From Bin87 sp034423115 (GTDB taxonomy: Bacteria > Chloroflexota > Dehalococcoidia > Lucifugimonadales > UBA3495), in the NCBI GenBank assembly GCA_034423115.1, contig DAOUJD010000063.1, forward strand, positions 1 through 64,000: 64,000 nucleotides of DNA, in the 5' to 3' direction. Made by a program: the position numbers and the translations under genes. A model generated the notes under the pieces. That model had not been told where the DNA came from. It worked only from the letters and a program-made list of their open reading frames with translations, and ran no database searches. Position 1 is the stretch's first letter. Every line of letters starts with the position of its first letter. Shown here one piece after another: positions 26,722 through 35,592 of the stretch.

Positions 26722-27807
26722 TTACACGTTCCTTAGTTTGGGGTCCAGTTTGTCTCTCAGCCAGTCGCCCAGTAGGTTCATAGAGAGTACCGTAAGCACG
26801 ATGGCTAAGCAAGGGAACAGGAAAATCCACCAGGCGGTGGTGATGAGGTCCCTGCCATCGGCAACCATCACTCCCCATGCCGGGGTGGGGGCCGGGATTC
26901 CGGCTCCCAGGAAGCTGAGGGTCGATTCCAGAATGATGACGTGGCCCACCTCCAGGGTAGCCAACACGACCACAGTGTTGACCAGGTTGGGGAAGATGTG
27001 CTTCATCATGATGCGAATGTTGGATGCTCCGGAAACCCGGGCCCGGTCAATGAAGTCCTGTTGCTTAATTGCAAGCGCTTCCCCGCGTACGACGCGGGCG
27101 TAGCGCGCCCACAGGAGTACCGCGATCACGACGATCACCGTGGTAAAGCCGGCTCCGATCGCCGCCACCAGGACCAGGGCCAGCAAAATTGACGGGAACG
27201 CCAGTTTGATGTCGACGATCCGCATGATTATCGCGTCGGTTTTGCCCCCGCGATAAGCCGCGAGCATTCCCAGGATGGTTCCCAGTCCTCCGCCCAGGAG
27301 GATCGCGAGGGAAGAGACCATCAGGGAGATTCGAGCGCCGTGCATGATCCGGCTCAGGATGTCCCGGCCCTGCTTGTCGGTGCCCAGGGGGTACTCCATG
27401 GAACCGCCCTTATTGGCCAGGAACCGGAGAGTATCGCCGGGGTCAACGGTGCCGTCTTCGCCGCCGGTCAGGATCGTGGCCTCGCCGCGTTCGACCTTGC
27501 GCTGCGCATTCGAGAGGCCGATCTCCAGGTGCAGCCGGTCTCGGTTTGCGCGTTGCACCACGGTCCGCGATTCATAGCTTTCGGATACCCAGAACGGTGG
27601 CAGTTTCGCGTCGTCAAGCACTCCGATCCGTTGGTTGTGGGGCGCCAACTGGTTCGCAAAGATAGCCGGAATAACCAGCAGGAAAATCAACACGGCCAAC
27701 GGTATGAGTGGCAACTCGCGCACTGCGCGAATGCCTTTGACGACCCGACTCGGACGCGGTTGAGTTTCAACTCCAGCGACCTCTGGGCTAGTAGTTACCG
27801 CTGCCAT
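26722..27807 (-). CDS. oppC: Oligopeptide ABC transporter permease OppC (copy 1)
   Basis: 361 residues. An N-terminal membrane span (LPLIPLAVLIFLLVIPAIFAN) is followed by an outer loop, then the transport domain beginning YPLGTDKQGRDILSRIMHGARISL. The EAA loop RGEALAIKQQDFIDRARVSGASN contacts the ATPases. The first outer loop is about 50 residues longer than in typical OppC proteins (about 55-125: VSESYESRTVVQRANRD... to GSMEY). Copy 2 at 30982-32067 shares the same insertion, so the pair arose by duplication. GAGGTG precedes the ATG. Confidence 0.93.
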   Translation of the reverse strand: MAAVTTSPEVAGVETQPRPSRVVKGIRAVRELPLIPLAVLIFLLVIPAIFANQLAPHNQRIGVLDDAKLPPFWVSESYESRTVVQRANRDRLHLEIGLSNAQRKVERGEATILTGGEDGTVDPGDTLRFLANKGGSMEYPLGTDKQGRDILSRIMHGARISLMVSSLAILLGGGLGTILGMLAAYRGGKTDAIIMRIVDIKLAFPSILLALVLVAAIGAGFTTVIVVIAVLLWARYARVVRGEALAIKQQDFIDRARVSGASNIRIMMKHIFPNLVNTVVVLATLEVGHVIILESTLSFLGAGIPAPTPAWGVMVADGRDLITTAWWIFLFPCLAIVLTVLSMNLLGDWLRDKLDPKLRNV

Positions 27808-27865
27808 TTCACACCTCGTTCATCGACTCGCGTTTCGAGCCACTCGCGTCCTAATTCAACCCTGT

Positions 27866-28786
27866 TTACGTGTACCTGATCCTTGGGTCGATGTAGGCGT
27901 ACAGCACGTCCACCATGATGTTGATGATGACGAACGCTGTGGCGAATAACAGGACCACCGCCTGAACCACGACGTAGTCTCTGAACAGGATCGCCTTGAT
28001 CACCAGATGTCCCAGCCCGGGCCATGCGAACACCGTCTCGATGACCACCGACCCGGTGATCAGCACGGCGCCGATGAGCCCAAAGTACGTGAGAGGCACG
28101 ATCAACGCGTTGCGGAAGCAGTGTTTCCAGACCACTTTCCACTCGGGCACGCCCTTGATTCGCGCCAGTTTTACGTACTCGGTATCGAGGACTTCCAGCA
28201 TCGACGAACGTGTCAGGCGCATCAGGGCGGCCACGTTGTAGTACCCCAGGGCTACGGCGGGGAGGATGATGTATTCAATCCCGCCGCTGCCTGAGGTTGG
28301 GAAGATATTCAACTGGACGGCGAATATCCACATCAGGATCAGACCGACCGCGAACGTGGGCGCAGATTGGCCCAAAATTGCGAACAGTTTCCCGCCGTAG
28401 TCGAAGGGAGTGTCTTTCTTTATCGCAACCAAAACTCCCACGGGAAACGCGATCGCGCCGCTGACCAAAAGGGCCAGGGCCGAAAGTTTTATCGTGTTGG
28501 GTAGCCGTTGGATTATCAATTCCGTGGCAGTTGAATTGGGCCACGCCATGGCTTCGCCCAAGTCGCCCCGGAACAATTTGCCGAGGTACTGGATGTATTG
28601 CATGTGAAGGGGTTTATCCAGGCCCCATTCCGCTTTGATCAACTCTATCTGTTCTTCTGAGGCCTCTTCCGGCAAAAGGACGTTGAGTGGATCGCCGGAG
28701 ACGCGGGCCAACGCGAAAGTCACCGTGCTGATTACGAATATCGCCAGGATCCCCTGGGCGACTCGTCTCAATATGTATGCCTGCAT
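27866..28786 (-). CDS. oppB: Oligopeptide ABC transporter permease OppB (copy 1)
   Basis: 306 residues. N-terminal span YILRRVAQGILAIFVISTVTF, the conserved RVSGDPLN turn, then the binding-protein-dependent transport domain with IKLSALALLVSGAIAFPVGV. The EAA loop is RSSMLEVLDTEYVKLARIKGVPEWKVV, followed by LITGSVVIETVFAWPGLG. It forms the heterodimeric channel with OppC copy 1. Closely similar to copy 2 at 32091-33008. Confidence 0.94.
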   Translation of the reverse strand: MQAYILRRVAQGILAIFVISTVTFALARVSGDPLNVLLPEEASEEQIELIKAEWGLDKPLHMQYIQYLGKLFRGDLGEAMAWPNSTATELIIQRLPNTIKLSALALLVSGAIAFPVGVLVAIKKDTPFDYGGKLFAILGQSAPTFAVGLILMWIFAVQLNIFPTSGSGGIEYIILPAVALGYYNVAALMRLTRSSMLEVLDTEYVKLARIKGVPEWKVVWKHCFRNALIVPLTYFGLIGAVLITGSVVIETVFAWPGLGHLVIKAILFRDYVVVQAVVLLFATAFVIINIMVDVLYAYIDPRIRYT

Positions 28787-28901
28787 GTCCGGTCCGTCCC
28801 TTTGTCCCTGTGAAAATTGGCCCCTCCGGAGTCAACTCATGCCGAGGTGACTCCGGAGGTTGAGACTATCCCGATTGACGTTCCTGGAATTACTGATGTC
28901 G

Positions 28902-30884
28902 TCAGTAACGGACGCCCTTGATGTGTTCCAGGTCGGTGAACTGGCCACCGTATGGTCCAAGGTAAATGTACTCCTCAACCACCTCGGGGTCTATCACCAC
29001 TTGCACGGACAGCGTGTGCAGCGGGATCGATGCTACTTCATAGAACAGCTCGTCCGTTGCCGCGTGCCAGTGGCCCAATTGCTCCTCAAAGTTCAGTGAG
29101 TTCAGGGCGTTGTACGTGTTTTGCCACACGGTATCACTGACGTAGAACCGCATGAACCGTTCGGGGCTGTAGGCGAAGTGAATCGTCGGGTGCGGCGGCT
29201 CTGCGTAACCCCGGAAGGGATAGACGCAGCAGGTGGTGGTCGCGCCGCGATATTCCTGCCGCCACTGCGAGAACTCCATCTCGCGGATTTCCGTGGTCAA
29301 GCCGATGTTTTCCCACATCGCGGCGATGGCTACGACGTAGTCCTTCATCTCGGGCAGTCCGCTCATGGTGTAGCTGATGATGGGAACATTGAACCCGTTG
29401 GGGTAGCCGGCTTCCGCCAGGAGTTCCTTAGCCTTTTCGGGGTCGTAGCCGTAGAGCTCTTCCCACGAATTCTCCCATTCGGGGTTGTATCCGGCGTACT
29501 CGCCGCCGAACGCCTCGGCGCTGGGGATCAGGCCGGCCACGCGGCCCTCGGCTCCCTGGCCGTCGAAGATGTTCTCGCGGATGGAGTCTCGGTCGATGGC
29601 CTTGTTCATCGCCATTCGCACCATCTTGCCGGTGTCGCCGGGCGCGGCCCACGGCACGGTGGGGTCGTACGACGCGGCGGAATATGGCTCGAACTCCGGT
29701 CCTTCCTTGGTGGCGAAGTACATGCCGCCGAAAACCATCATGCTGTTGACGGCAACCACCTGGCTGGGCGCCAGATCCAGGCCGGCATCCAGAGCCTGAC
29801 CGACCAACGCCCGGTCGATGGTGGCGACGTGGGCTTCGCGCGCCAGCATGGCGGCCAGGCGCGTGGACGCCTCTTCTATGATTTTGATTTCGATGGTGTC
29901 CCAGTCGGGATCAACGCGGTAGTGGTCTCCAGGGGCGCGTTCCCAGAGCCAACCAATGCCCTTCTCAAAGTTGGCGAACTGGTACGGTCCCAAGCGGGCC
30001 GGACCTTGTTCGAGCAGGGTTGGTTCGCCAGCCGAGCAATACCCATCCAGATGAGGCACCTCTGTGAAAGACTCGTACTCGGCCGCGCCGTTGGGACAGC
30101 CGGTATCCCATTGGGCCTTGCTGGTCATGGGCAGGCCGCGGTAGCCGGAAATCCAGTAGTCAAAGATCAACTCGGGGCGTGCGCCCATCGTGATGTTGAT
30201 CTCGTGGTCGCTCACCACTTCCGGTAACGCCTGGGGGTTGGTGCGGAAGTAGTCTGAGTAGGATGCGCCGCACGTGGGGTTGGTGTAGTAGTTCAGCGAG
30301 TTCACCACGTCGTGGGCGGTGAATTCGCCGTACCCGAAGTGGAAGTCGACCCCTTCGCGCAGTTTGAAATTCCACGTCCTGCCATCCTCGCTGACGCTCC
30401 AGTCGGTCGCCAGTTGAGGCTCCAGAGAGCCGTTGTAGCGGTTGGCGTCGATCAGGAATTCATGAGAGGGACGGTGCTGGCTGGTAGCGCTGCCCGTGAC
30501 GTCGCAGTCCATGATTCCCTGGCGCGTCTGCTGCGAGAACAGGAAGATCAGGTCCTTGGTCTTGAGCTCACCCTCGCTGGCCGTGGCGTCCGCCGTCGGC
30601 TGAGGCTGCGCTACGGGTGTAGTGCCCACGAACGAAGGCCGGGTAGGCGCGGAGGTTGCTGGTGGAGGAGCGACTGTCGCGGTGGCCGCAGCGGGTTGCT
30701 GTTGTTGTGGTGCCGCCGCTGGCGCCTCGGTTGGCGTTTGCTGTTGGGCGGCCGCCGGCGCGCTGGCTGGTTGGCTAGGGGCCGCTTCTTCAGCCGCGCC
30801 GCCGCATCCGACAAGGAATAGCGCTGTCACCAACGCCATCGCGGTGAAAATTATCGGCCATCTAAAAACGCGTTTCCTTCTCAT
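28902..30884 (-). CDS. oppA: Oligopeptide-type ABC transporter substrate-binding lipoprotein (copy 1)
   Basis: 660 residues of SBP family 5. A lipoprotein signal (basic RRKRVFRW, hydrophobic ALVTALFLVGC) puts the lipidated cysteine near residue 27. A long Ala/Gln/Pro/Thr linker (about 30-95) tethers the binding domain outside the membrane. Family features include LEPQLATDWSVSEDGRTWNFKLREGVDFHFG and the late AKELLAEAGYPNGF. Several cysteines (MDCDV, TTCCVY) are shared in position with copy 2 and may form disulfides. The ligand is not known; family 5 binds peptides, nickel and many other solutes. A very strong AGGAGGGG precedes the start. Confidence 0.92.
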   Translation of the reverse strand: MRRKRVFRWPIIFTAMALVTALFLVGCGGAAEEAAPSQPASAPAAAQQQTPTEAPAAAPQQQQPAAATATVAPPPATSAPTRPSFVGTTPVAQPQPTADATASEGELKTKDLIFLFSQQTRQGIMDCDVTGSATSQHRPSHEFLIDANRYNGSLEPQLATDWSVSEDGRTWNFKLREGVDFHFGYGEFTAHDVVNSLNYYTNPTCGASYSDYFRTNPQALPEVVSDHEINITMGARPELIFDYWISGYRGLPMTSKAQWDTGCPNGAAEYESFTEVPHLDGYCSAGEPTLLEQGPARLGPYQFANFEKGIGWLWERAPGDHYRVDPDWDTIEIKIIEEASTRLAAMLAREAHVATIDRALVGQALDAGLDLAPSQVVAVNSMMVFGGMYFATKEGPEFEPYSAASYDPTVPWAAPGDTGKMVRMAMNKAIDRDSIRENIFDGQGAEGRVAGLIPSAEAFGGEYAGYNPEWENSWEELYGYDPEKAKELLAEAGYPNGFNVPIISYTMSGLPEMKDYVVAIAAMWENIGLTTEIREMEFSQWRQEYRGATTTCCVYPFRGYAEPPHPTIHFAYSPERFMRFYVSDTVWQNTYNALNSLNFEEQLGHWHAATDELFYEVASIPLHTLSVQVVIDPEVVEEYIYLGPYGGQFTDLEHIKGVRY

Positions 30885-30981
30885 TACACCCCTCCTGAAA
30901 GAGTTGTACTGCGTCTGGTCTCAGTGAATCTAGGTTGGTGTTCCTCCGGTGATTGCTACGGGTTCCTGACGAGTTCGTTGT

Positions 30982-32067
30982 TTAGACGTTGCGAAGCCTC
31001 GGGTCCAAACGGTCCCTGAGCCAGTCGCCGAGTAGATTCATGGATAGCACGGTCAGCACGATCGCCAGGCAGGGGAACAGGAAGATCCACCACGAACTCG
31101 TAATGACCTCACGCCCGTCCGCTGCCATCAGACCCCACGCCGGTTGCGGCCTGGGAATGCCGGCGCCGAGGAAGCTCAGCGTGGCCTCCAGGATGATGAC
31201 GTGCCCCACTTCGAGGGTCGCGAGGACGATTACGGTGTTGAACACGTTGGGGAATATGTGCTTGAGCATGATCCTGAGGTTCGAGGCGCCGGCCACGCGA
31301 GCGCGATCAATAAAATCGCGTTCCTTGATGGTCAAAGCTTCGCCGCGGACGACCCGGGCGTAACGGGCCCAGAGGAGCAACGCGATCACGATAACCACGG
31401 TGCTGAACCCTGAACCGATCGCCACCACCAGTGTCAAGGCCAGCAATATGGACGGGAAGGCCAGCTTGATGTCCACGATGCGCATCAGGATTGCGTCGGT
31501 CAACCCGCCCCTGAATGCAGCCACCATGCCCAGCCCGGTTCCCAGGAAGCCTCCGAGCAAGATGGCGAGACACGACACAGCCAATGAGATCCTTGCGCCG
31601 TGCATCAACCGGCTGAGCACGTCTCGACCCTGCTTATCGGTGCCGAAGGGGTATTCCCAACTGCCGCCCTTTTCGATACGCACGGTGCTCTCGCCGATGT
31701 CCGGCTGACCATTGCCGTTGGCGTCAATCAACGTGGCTGCGCCGCTGTCGATGTTCCTGCGCGCGTTGTTGAGGCTGACCTCGCTGTTCTTATCTCGGGC
31801 GCGTTGGACGATGACCTGTTCCTTCTCCCGGTCGGGCACCCAACCGGGCGGCTCCAGCACCCTGTCCAGGTCTCCGATCGTGTGGTCATGCTGGGCCAAC
31901 ACGTCCGCAAAAGCGGCCGGTATCACCAGCAGCACGATCAGCACGAACAGGGGGATAACCGGAAATCTTCGGACCTCGCCCCAGACTCTTCGCGCTACCG
32001 ATCCCTCCGCTGCTGGCGCGGCTACTTCTCCGGCCGGCCCACCGGGGGCGGTAGTTTGCACTGCCAT
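30982..32067 (-). CDS. oppC: Oligopeptide ABC transporter permease OppC (copy 2)
   Basis: 361 residues, identical in length to copy 1. Order: membrane span PVIPLFVLIVLLVIPAAFADV, an enlarged outer loop (about 57-125, RVLEPPGWVPDREKEQVIVQ to GSWEY), YPFGTDKQGRDVLSRLMHGARISL, and the EAA loop RGEALTIKERDFIDRARVAGASN. The end NLLGDWLRDRLDPRLRNV is nearly the same as copy 1. It follows OppB copy 2 by 23 bases. Confidence 0.93.
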   Translation of the reverse strand: MAVQTTAPGGPAGEVAAPAAEGSVARRVWGEVRRFPVIPLFVLIVLLVIPAAFADVLAQHDHTIGDLDRVLEPPGWVPDREKEQVIVQRARDKNSEVSLNNARRNIDSGAATLIDANGNGQPDIGESTVRIEKGGSWEYPFGTDKQGRDVLSRLMHGARISLAVSCLAILLGGFLGTGLGMVAAFRGGLTDAILMRIVDIKLAFPSILLALTLVVAIGSGFSTVVIVIALLLWARYARVVRGEALTIKERDFIDRARVAGASNLRIMLKHIFPNVFNTVIVLATLEVGHVIILEATLSFLGAGIPRPQPAWGLMAADGREVITSSWWIFLFPCLAIVLTVLSMNLLGDWLRDRLDPRLRNV

Positions 32068-32090
32068 GATTCTATTCCCTCCGGTGGCTT

Positions 32091-33008
32091 CTAGCTGTAT
32101 CGGATACGCGGGTCGACGTACGCGTACGTAACGTCAGTGACGATGTTGATAGCCACGTAAAGACAGGCGAACAGCATCACCACGGCCTGCACGGTGATGT
32201 GGTCCTTGGAGTTGATGGCTTCAATGACCAACAATCCCAAACCGGGCCAGGCAAAAACTGTCTCGATCACCACCGATCCCGTAATCAGAATGGCGAATAT
32301 CAGGCTGAAATAGGTCAGCGGGCCGATCAGCGCGTTGCGGAAACAATGCTTCCAAACGATTTTCCACTCGGGAATGCCTTTGATGCGGGCCAGCTTGACG
32401 TATTCCGTGTCCAGAACGTCAAGCATGGACGACCGAGTTAGGCGCATGATCGCGGCCACGTTGTAGTAGCCCAGGGCGAAGCCGGGCAGGAGCAAGTTTT
32501 TTATGCCGCCTTTGCCGGATGTCGGCAACCAACCCAGTTGGACCGCGAAAATCCACATCAGTATCAGTCCCACGGCAAATGTCGGGGCCGATTGTCCTAA
32601 TATGGCGAACATTTTGCCGCCGGCGTCGAACCACGAGTCCTTCTTCACCGCCGACAACACGCCGATCGGAAAAGAAATCAAACCGGTAATGACGAGGGCA
32701 AAAGCGGACAACTGCAGCGTCGCCGGCAGTCGCTCTACTATGAGCTCAGCGACGGGACGATCCCATCTGAACGATGTCCCCAAGTCTCCCGTGAGGAGAC
32801 GCTTCATGTAGGTGAAGTACTGCACGTGGAGGGGCTCATCAAGCCCCCAACTTTTGCGGAGTAGTTCTATCTGCTCTTTGCCGGCTTCGTCATCGAGAAT
32901 GGCCGCCAAAGGGTCGCCGGCTACCCGAGAGAGGGCAAAGACAATCAGGCTGATGACGAACACCGCCAGCAGCCCTTGTAGAATTCTCAGGAGAATGAAT
33001 CTCTGCAT
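32091..33008 (-). CDS. oppB: Oligopeptide ABC transporter permease OppB (copy 2)
   Basis: 305 residues. FILLRILQGLLAVFVISLIVFALSRVAGDPL at the N-terminus, then transport-domain helices, RSSMLDVLDTEYVKLARIKGIPEWKIV as the EAA loop, and TGSVVIETVFAWPGLGLLVIEA. It is a close paralogue of copy 1 throughout, including the C-terminal YAYVDPRIRYS. It lies between the second binding-protein gene and OppC copy 2. Confidence 0.94.
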   Translation of the reverse strand: MQRFILLRILQGLLAVFVISLIVFALSRVAGDPLAAILDDEAGKEQIELLRKSWGLDEPLHVQYFTYMKRLLTGDLGTSFRWDRPVAELIVERLPATLQLSAFALVITGLISFPIGVLSAVKKDSWFDAGGKMFAILGQSAPTFAVGLILMWIFAVQLGWLPTSGKGGIKNLLLPGFALGYYNVAAIMRLTRSSMLDVLDTEYVKLARIKGIPEWKIVWKHCFRNALIGPLTYFSLIFAILITGSVVIETVFAWPGLGLLVIEAINSKDHITVQAVVMLFACLYVAINIVTDVTYAYVDPRIRYS

Positions 33009-33155
33009 AGTGATTGGCCCCCGCTTGAGCGTTGTCTAGTCAACCGAAATGCCGTTAACACTCTGGGTACTGCCTAGTCTCGCTGCGGCAACCCTGACGT
33101 TGTGCCCGTGTCGGCAATGTCAGGGTTGCCGTTCCTTTGCCTCGGTCGTGTGGGC

Positions 33156-35129
33156 TTATTCGCGCACGCCCTTGACGTACTCCAGGTACACGAAGCTACC
33201 CTGGTTTGGCCCCAGGAAGATGTACTCAGCAACTACGTCGGGGTCGATGGTAGCGCTGATGGGCATGGTCCAACCGGGAATGGTGCCGACTTCGTAGAAG
33301 ATTTCGTCGGAGACTTTCTGCCAGTCAGTGGTGGCATCCGCTTCGTTCAGAGCCCGTAGGGCCTTGTTCTTGTTTTCCTGGATTTCGTCGCTGGTGTAGG
33401 CTCGGAAGAACCGTTCAGCGCTGAAGTAGAAGTGCACGCGGGTGTCGATGGGAGCCGCCGGGCCACGGAAGCCATAGACGCAGCAGTCGGTATCCAGGCC
33501 GCGGTAGTTGTTGCGCCAGTTGGAGAACTCAATCGGATCCAACTGGGGATCCAGCCCAATCTCGGACCAGAACTTGGCCATGGCTTCCATCTGGTCCGGC
33601 AACTCGGGCACTCCGCCCAATGGGAATACGGGAACGCGGAACGAGAACCCGTTGGGATAACCGGCCTCGGCCAGCAGTTCGCGGGCCTTGTCCGGGTCAT
33701 AGCCGTATAGCTCGTCCCACTTCGCCTCCCAGTCCGCGTTGTAGCCACCGGGGAAGTCGGGCACCAAGGTAGCCACCCACTGTCGGCCGCCGACCCCCTT
33801 GTAGATGGCATGGTTAATCTGGTCGCGGTCAAGGGCCTTGTTCATTGCCATTCGCACCAGTTTGCCGCTCTCACCGGGTTCGTTCCAAGGCATCTTTTCG
33901 TCCCTGGCGGCTACGATGTTGTAGTCGCCCTTGATCGCTGCCTGGTCTTCAGCCGACAAATCGTCGGGCACGCCTTTCTCGCCGGTGGAGAAGTACATTC
34001 CCCCGAACAGAGCGAAAGCGGTCACCGACCGAACCGAGCTGTCGACCACTTCCAGGCCATCGTCAATCGCTTCCTGAATCAGGGCACGGTTGATGGTAGC
34101 GATATGCCCTTCGCGAGCCAGCATGATGGCCAGGCGAGTTGCAGCCTCTCGGACGTCCTTGATTTCGATTTCTTCAAAGTCGGGGTTCACCCGCCAGTGG
34201 TCGTATTCCACCCGTTCCCATTCCCAGCCGACGCCTTCCTCGAAGCTGACGTATTCGTAGGGACCGGTGCGGGCCGGTTTTTCGGCTACCAGGTCGCGGC
34301 TGGCCTTGCAGTAGTTCAGCTCCAGACCGACCTCGTTAGTCCCGTAATCCGCTTCGCCGTTGGGGCAAGACTGATCCCACTGTGCCTTGCTGCTGTGCGG
34401 GATGCCGCGGTACCCGGAGTACCAGTAGACGAAGTCAACCGCCGGGCGCCGCTTCATGTGAATATTCACTTCGTAATCGTTGACAATTTCCACTTCCCCA
34501 CCGGGGTCATTGCGGAAATAGTCGGAGTACGATGCGCGGCAGTCCGGGTTGGTGTAGTAGGCCATGGAGTGCTTGACGTCCTGCGCAGTGAACTCGCCCC
34601 AGTCGTCGTGCCAACGCACGCCCTGGCGCAGTTTGAAGTTCCAGGTCCTGCCGTCCGGCGTGATGCTCCACTCGGTGGCGAGCATGGGCTCATAGGAGCC
34701 GTCAAACCGGCTGGCGTCCACCATCCACTCTGCCGACATTCGATAGTTCAGTACACCGGAGCCGGTGACTTCGCAGTCCAACATCGACTCCAGAGATGGC
34801 GGGTCGGCAACTAGGATGAGGCGATTCGTGACCAGTTGACCCTCGGTCTGAGGGGCCAGGGTGGGCCTGGGCGTGGCCTGGAGCACCGAAGCGCGCTGCG
34901 TGGGTGTGGGGGCCAGAGTCGCGCCCTGCGGCACTGGGGTGTTGGTTGCGCTGGCTTGAGGCGGCGCCTCGGTAGCGGCAGCCGGCTGAGACTGCGGCTG
35001 TTCTTGTTGGCTGGGGGCCGGAGCCGCCGTTTGTTCCGCCGCGCCTCCGCAACCCACGATGACCGCAGTAGTCGCCAGCGCGATCGCCAGCATTACCGCC
35101 GGATATCGCAAAAACCGTCTATACGCCAT
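33156..35129 (-). CDS. oppA: Oligopeptide-type ABC transporter substrate-binding lipoprotein (copy 2)
   Basis: 657 residues of SBP family 5. The ATG at 35129 is preceded by GGGAGGG and starts a lipoprotein signal (AYRRFLRYPAVMLAIALATT, then AVIVGCGG). An in-frame start at 35207 would put 26 extra residues before the signal and is rejected. A Pro/Gln/Thr linker precedes the binding domain (YEPMLATEWSITPDGRTWNFKLRQGV, KARELLAEAGYPNGF). Cysteine positions (LDCEV, DTDCCVYGF) match copy 1. It is the first gene of the eight-gene locus and nearest the promoter at 35216-35245. Confidence 0.92.
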   Translation of the reverse strand: MAYRRFLRYPAVMLAIALATTAVIVGCGGAAEQTAAPAPSQQEQPQSQPAAATEAPPQASATNTPVPQGATLAPTPTQRASVLQATPRPTLAPQTEGQLVTNRLILVADPPSLESMLDCEVTGSGVLNYRMSAEWMVDASRFDGSYEPMLATEWSITPDGRTWNFKLRQGVRWHDDWGEFTAQDVKHSMAYYTNPDCRASYSDYFRNDPGGEVEIVNDYEVNIHMKRRPAVDFVYWYSGYRGIPHSSKAQWDQSCPNGEADYGTNEVGLELNYCKASRDLVAEKPARTGPYEYVSFEEGVGWEWERVEYDHWRVNPDFEEIEIKDVREAATRLAIMLAREGHIATINRALIQEAIDDGLEVVDSSVRSVTAFALFGGMYFSTGEKGVPDDLSAEDQAAIKGDYNIVAARDEKMPWNEPGESGKLVRMAMNKALDRDQINHAIYKGVGGRQWVATLVPDFPGGYNADWEAKWDELYGYDPDKARELLAEAGYPNGFSFRVPVFPLGGVPELPDQMEAMAKFWSEIGLDPQLDPIEFSNWRNNYRGLDTDCCVYGFRGPAAPIDTRVHFYFSAERFFRAYTSDEIQENKNKALRALNEADATTDWQKVSDEIFYEVGTIPGWTMPISATIDPDVVAEYIFLGPNQGSFVYLEYVKGVRE

Positions 35130-35215
35130 AGAGGCCCTCCCAAATGGTTTTAGAGTATGTTTTCGGCTGACGCACGACTCCGGCGACTCGATCCCCGCCA
35201 AAGTCACGCCCGCGC

Positions 35216-35245
35216 AATATAGGCAATTCCACGGGCCTCAGTCAA
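35216..35245 (-). promoter_or_regulatory. Promoter of the oppABCABCDF locus
   Basis: Read on the minus strand: TTGACT (35245-35240), an 18-base spacer, TATATT (35221-35216). Initiation would fall near 35209, giving an 80-base leader before ATG 35129. Confidence 0.7.
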
Positions 35246-35250
35246 ACGAA

Positions 35251-35273
35251 ATCATCCTGATGATTCGTACGAA
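35251..35273. promoter_or_regulatory. Palindromes upstream of the opp promoter (operator candidates)
   Basis: ATCATC-CT-GATGAT (35251-35264) and the perfect palindrome TTCGTACGAA (35264-35273) lie side by side directly upstream of the -35. Position and symmetry suggest a regulator site; no regulator is encoded nearby. Confidence 0.4.
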
Positions 35274-35279
35274 AACCGT

Positions 35280-35592
35280 TATTTGTCAACGAATATTTGA
35301 TCATAAAACGTAATATATTAACGTATATGGCGTAAAACCGTAGAACAACACTGCGAATTAACAGGAATTTAACATTATGCTCCAGAATGTATAATATACG
35401 AGGGCATAATATATCGTTGTTTACGATAATGTTCGGAAGGGCGCGCCCGATTCAAACACTAAGGGCTACGAACATCGTAGCCCTTTCAGCCAATAGGTGC
35501 GACAAACGTCACAATTGTCCTGTTGACATGCGATTGGCGATTAAAACACTCGTGATTCTAAAGGGATGTCCAACTGCGTTTGGAGCAGGCGC
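35280..35592. other. AT-rich intergenic region
   Basis: Markedly AT-rich compared with its surroundings, with repeated TATATTA/ATAATATA runs (35310-35330, 35390-35415). No coding frame is credible. It also holds the hairpin at 35461-35485. The region may act as an UP-element, a nucleoid-protein site or simply relaxed intergenic DNA. Confidence 0.5.
35461..35485 (-). terminator. Hairpin downstream of the LLM gene
   Basis: AAGGGCTACGA (35461-35471) pairs perfectly with TCGTAGCCCTT (35475-35485) around the loop ACA. On the minus strand it follows the LLM gene stop by about 108 bases; the T-tract is weak (AGTGTTTG), so termination is plausible but not certain. Confidence 0.5.
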
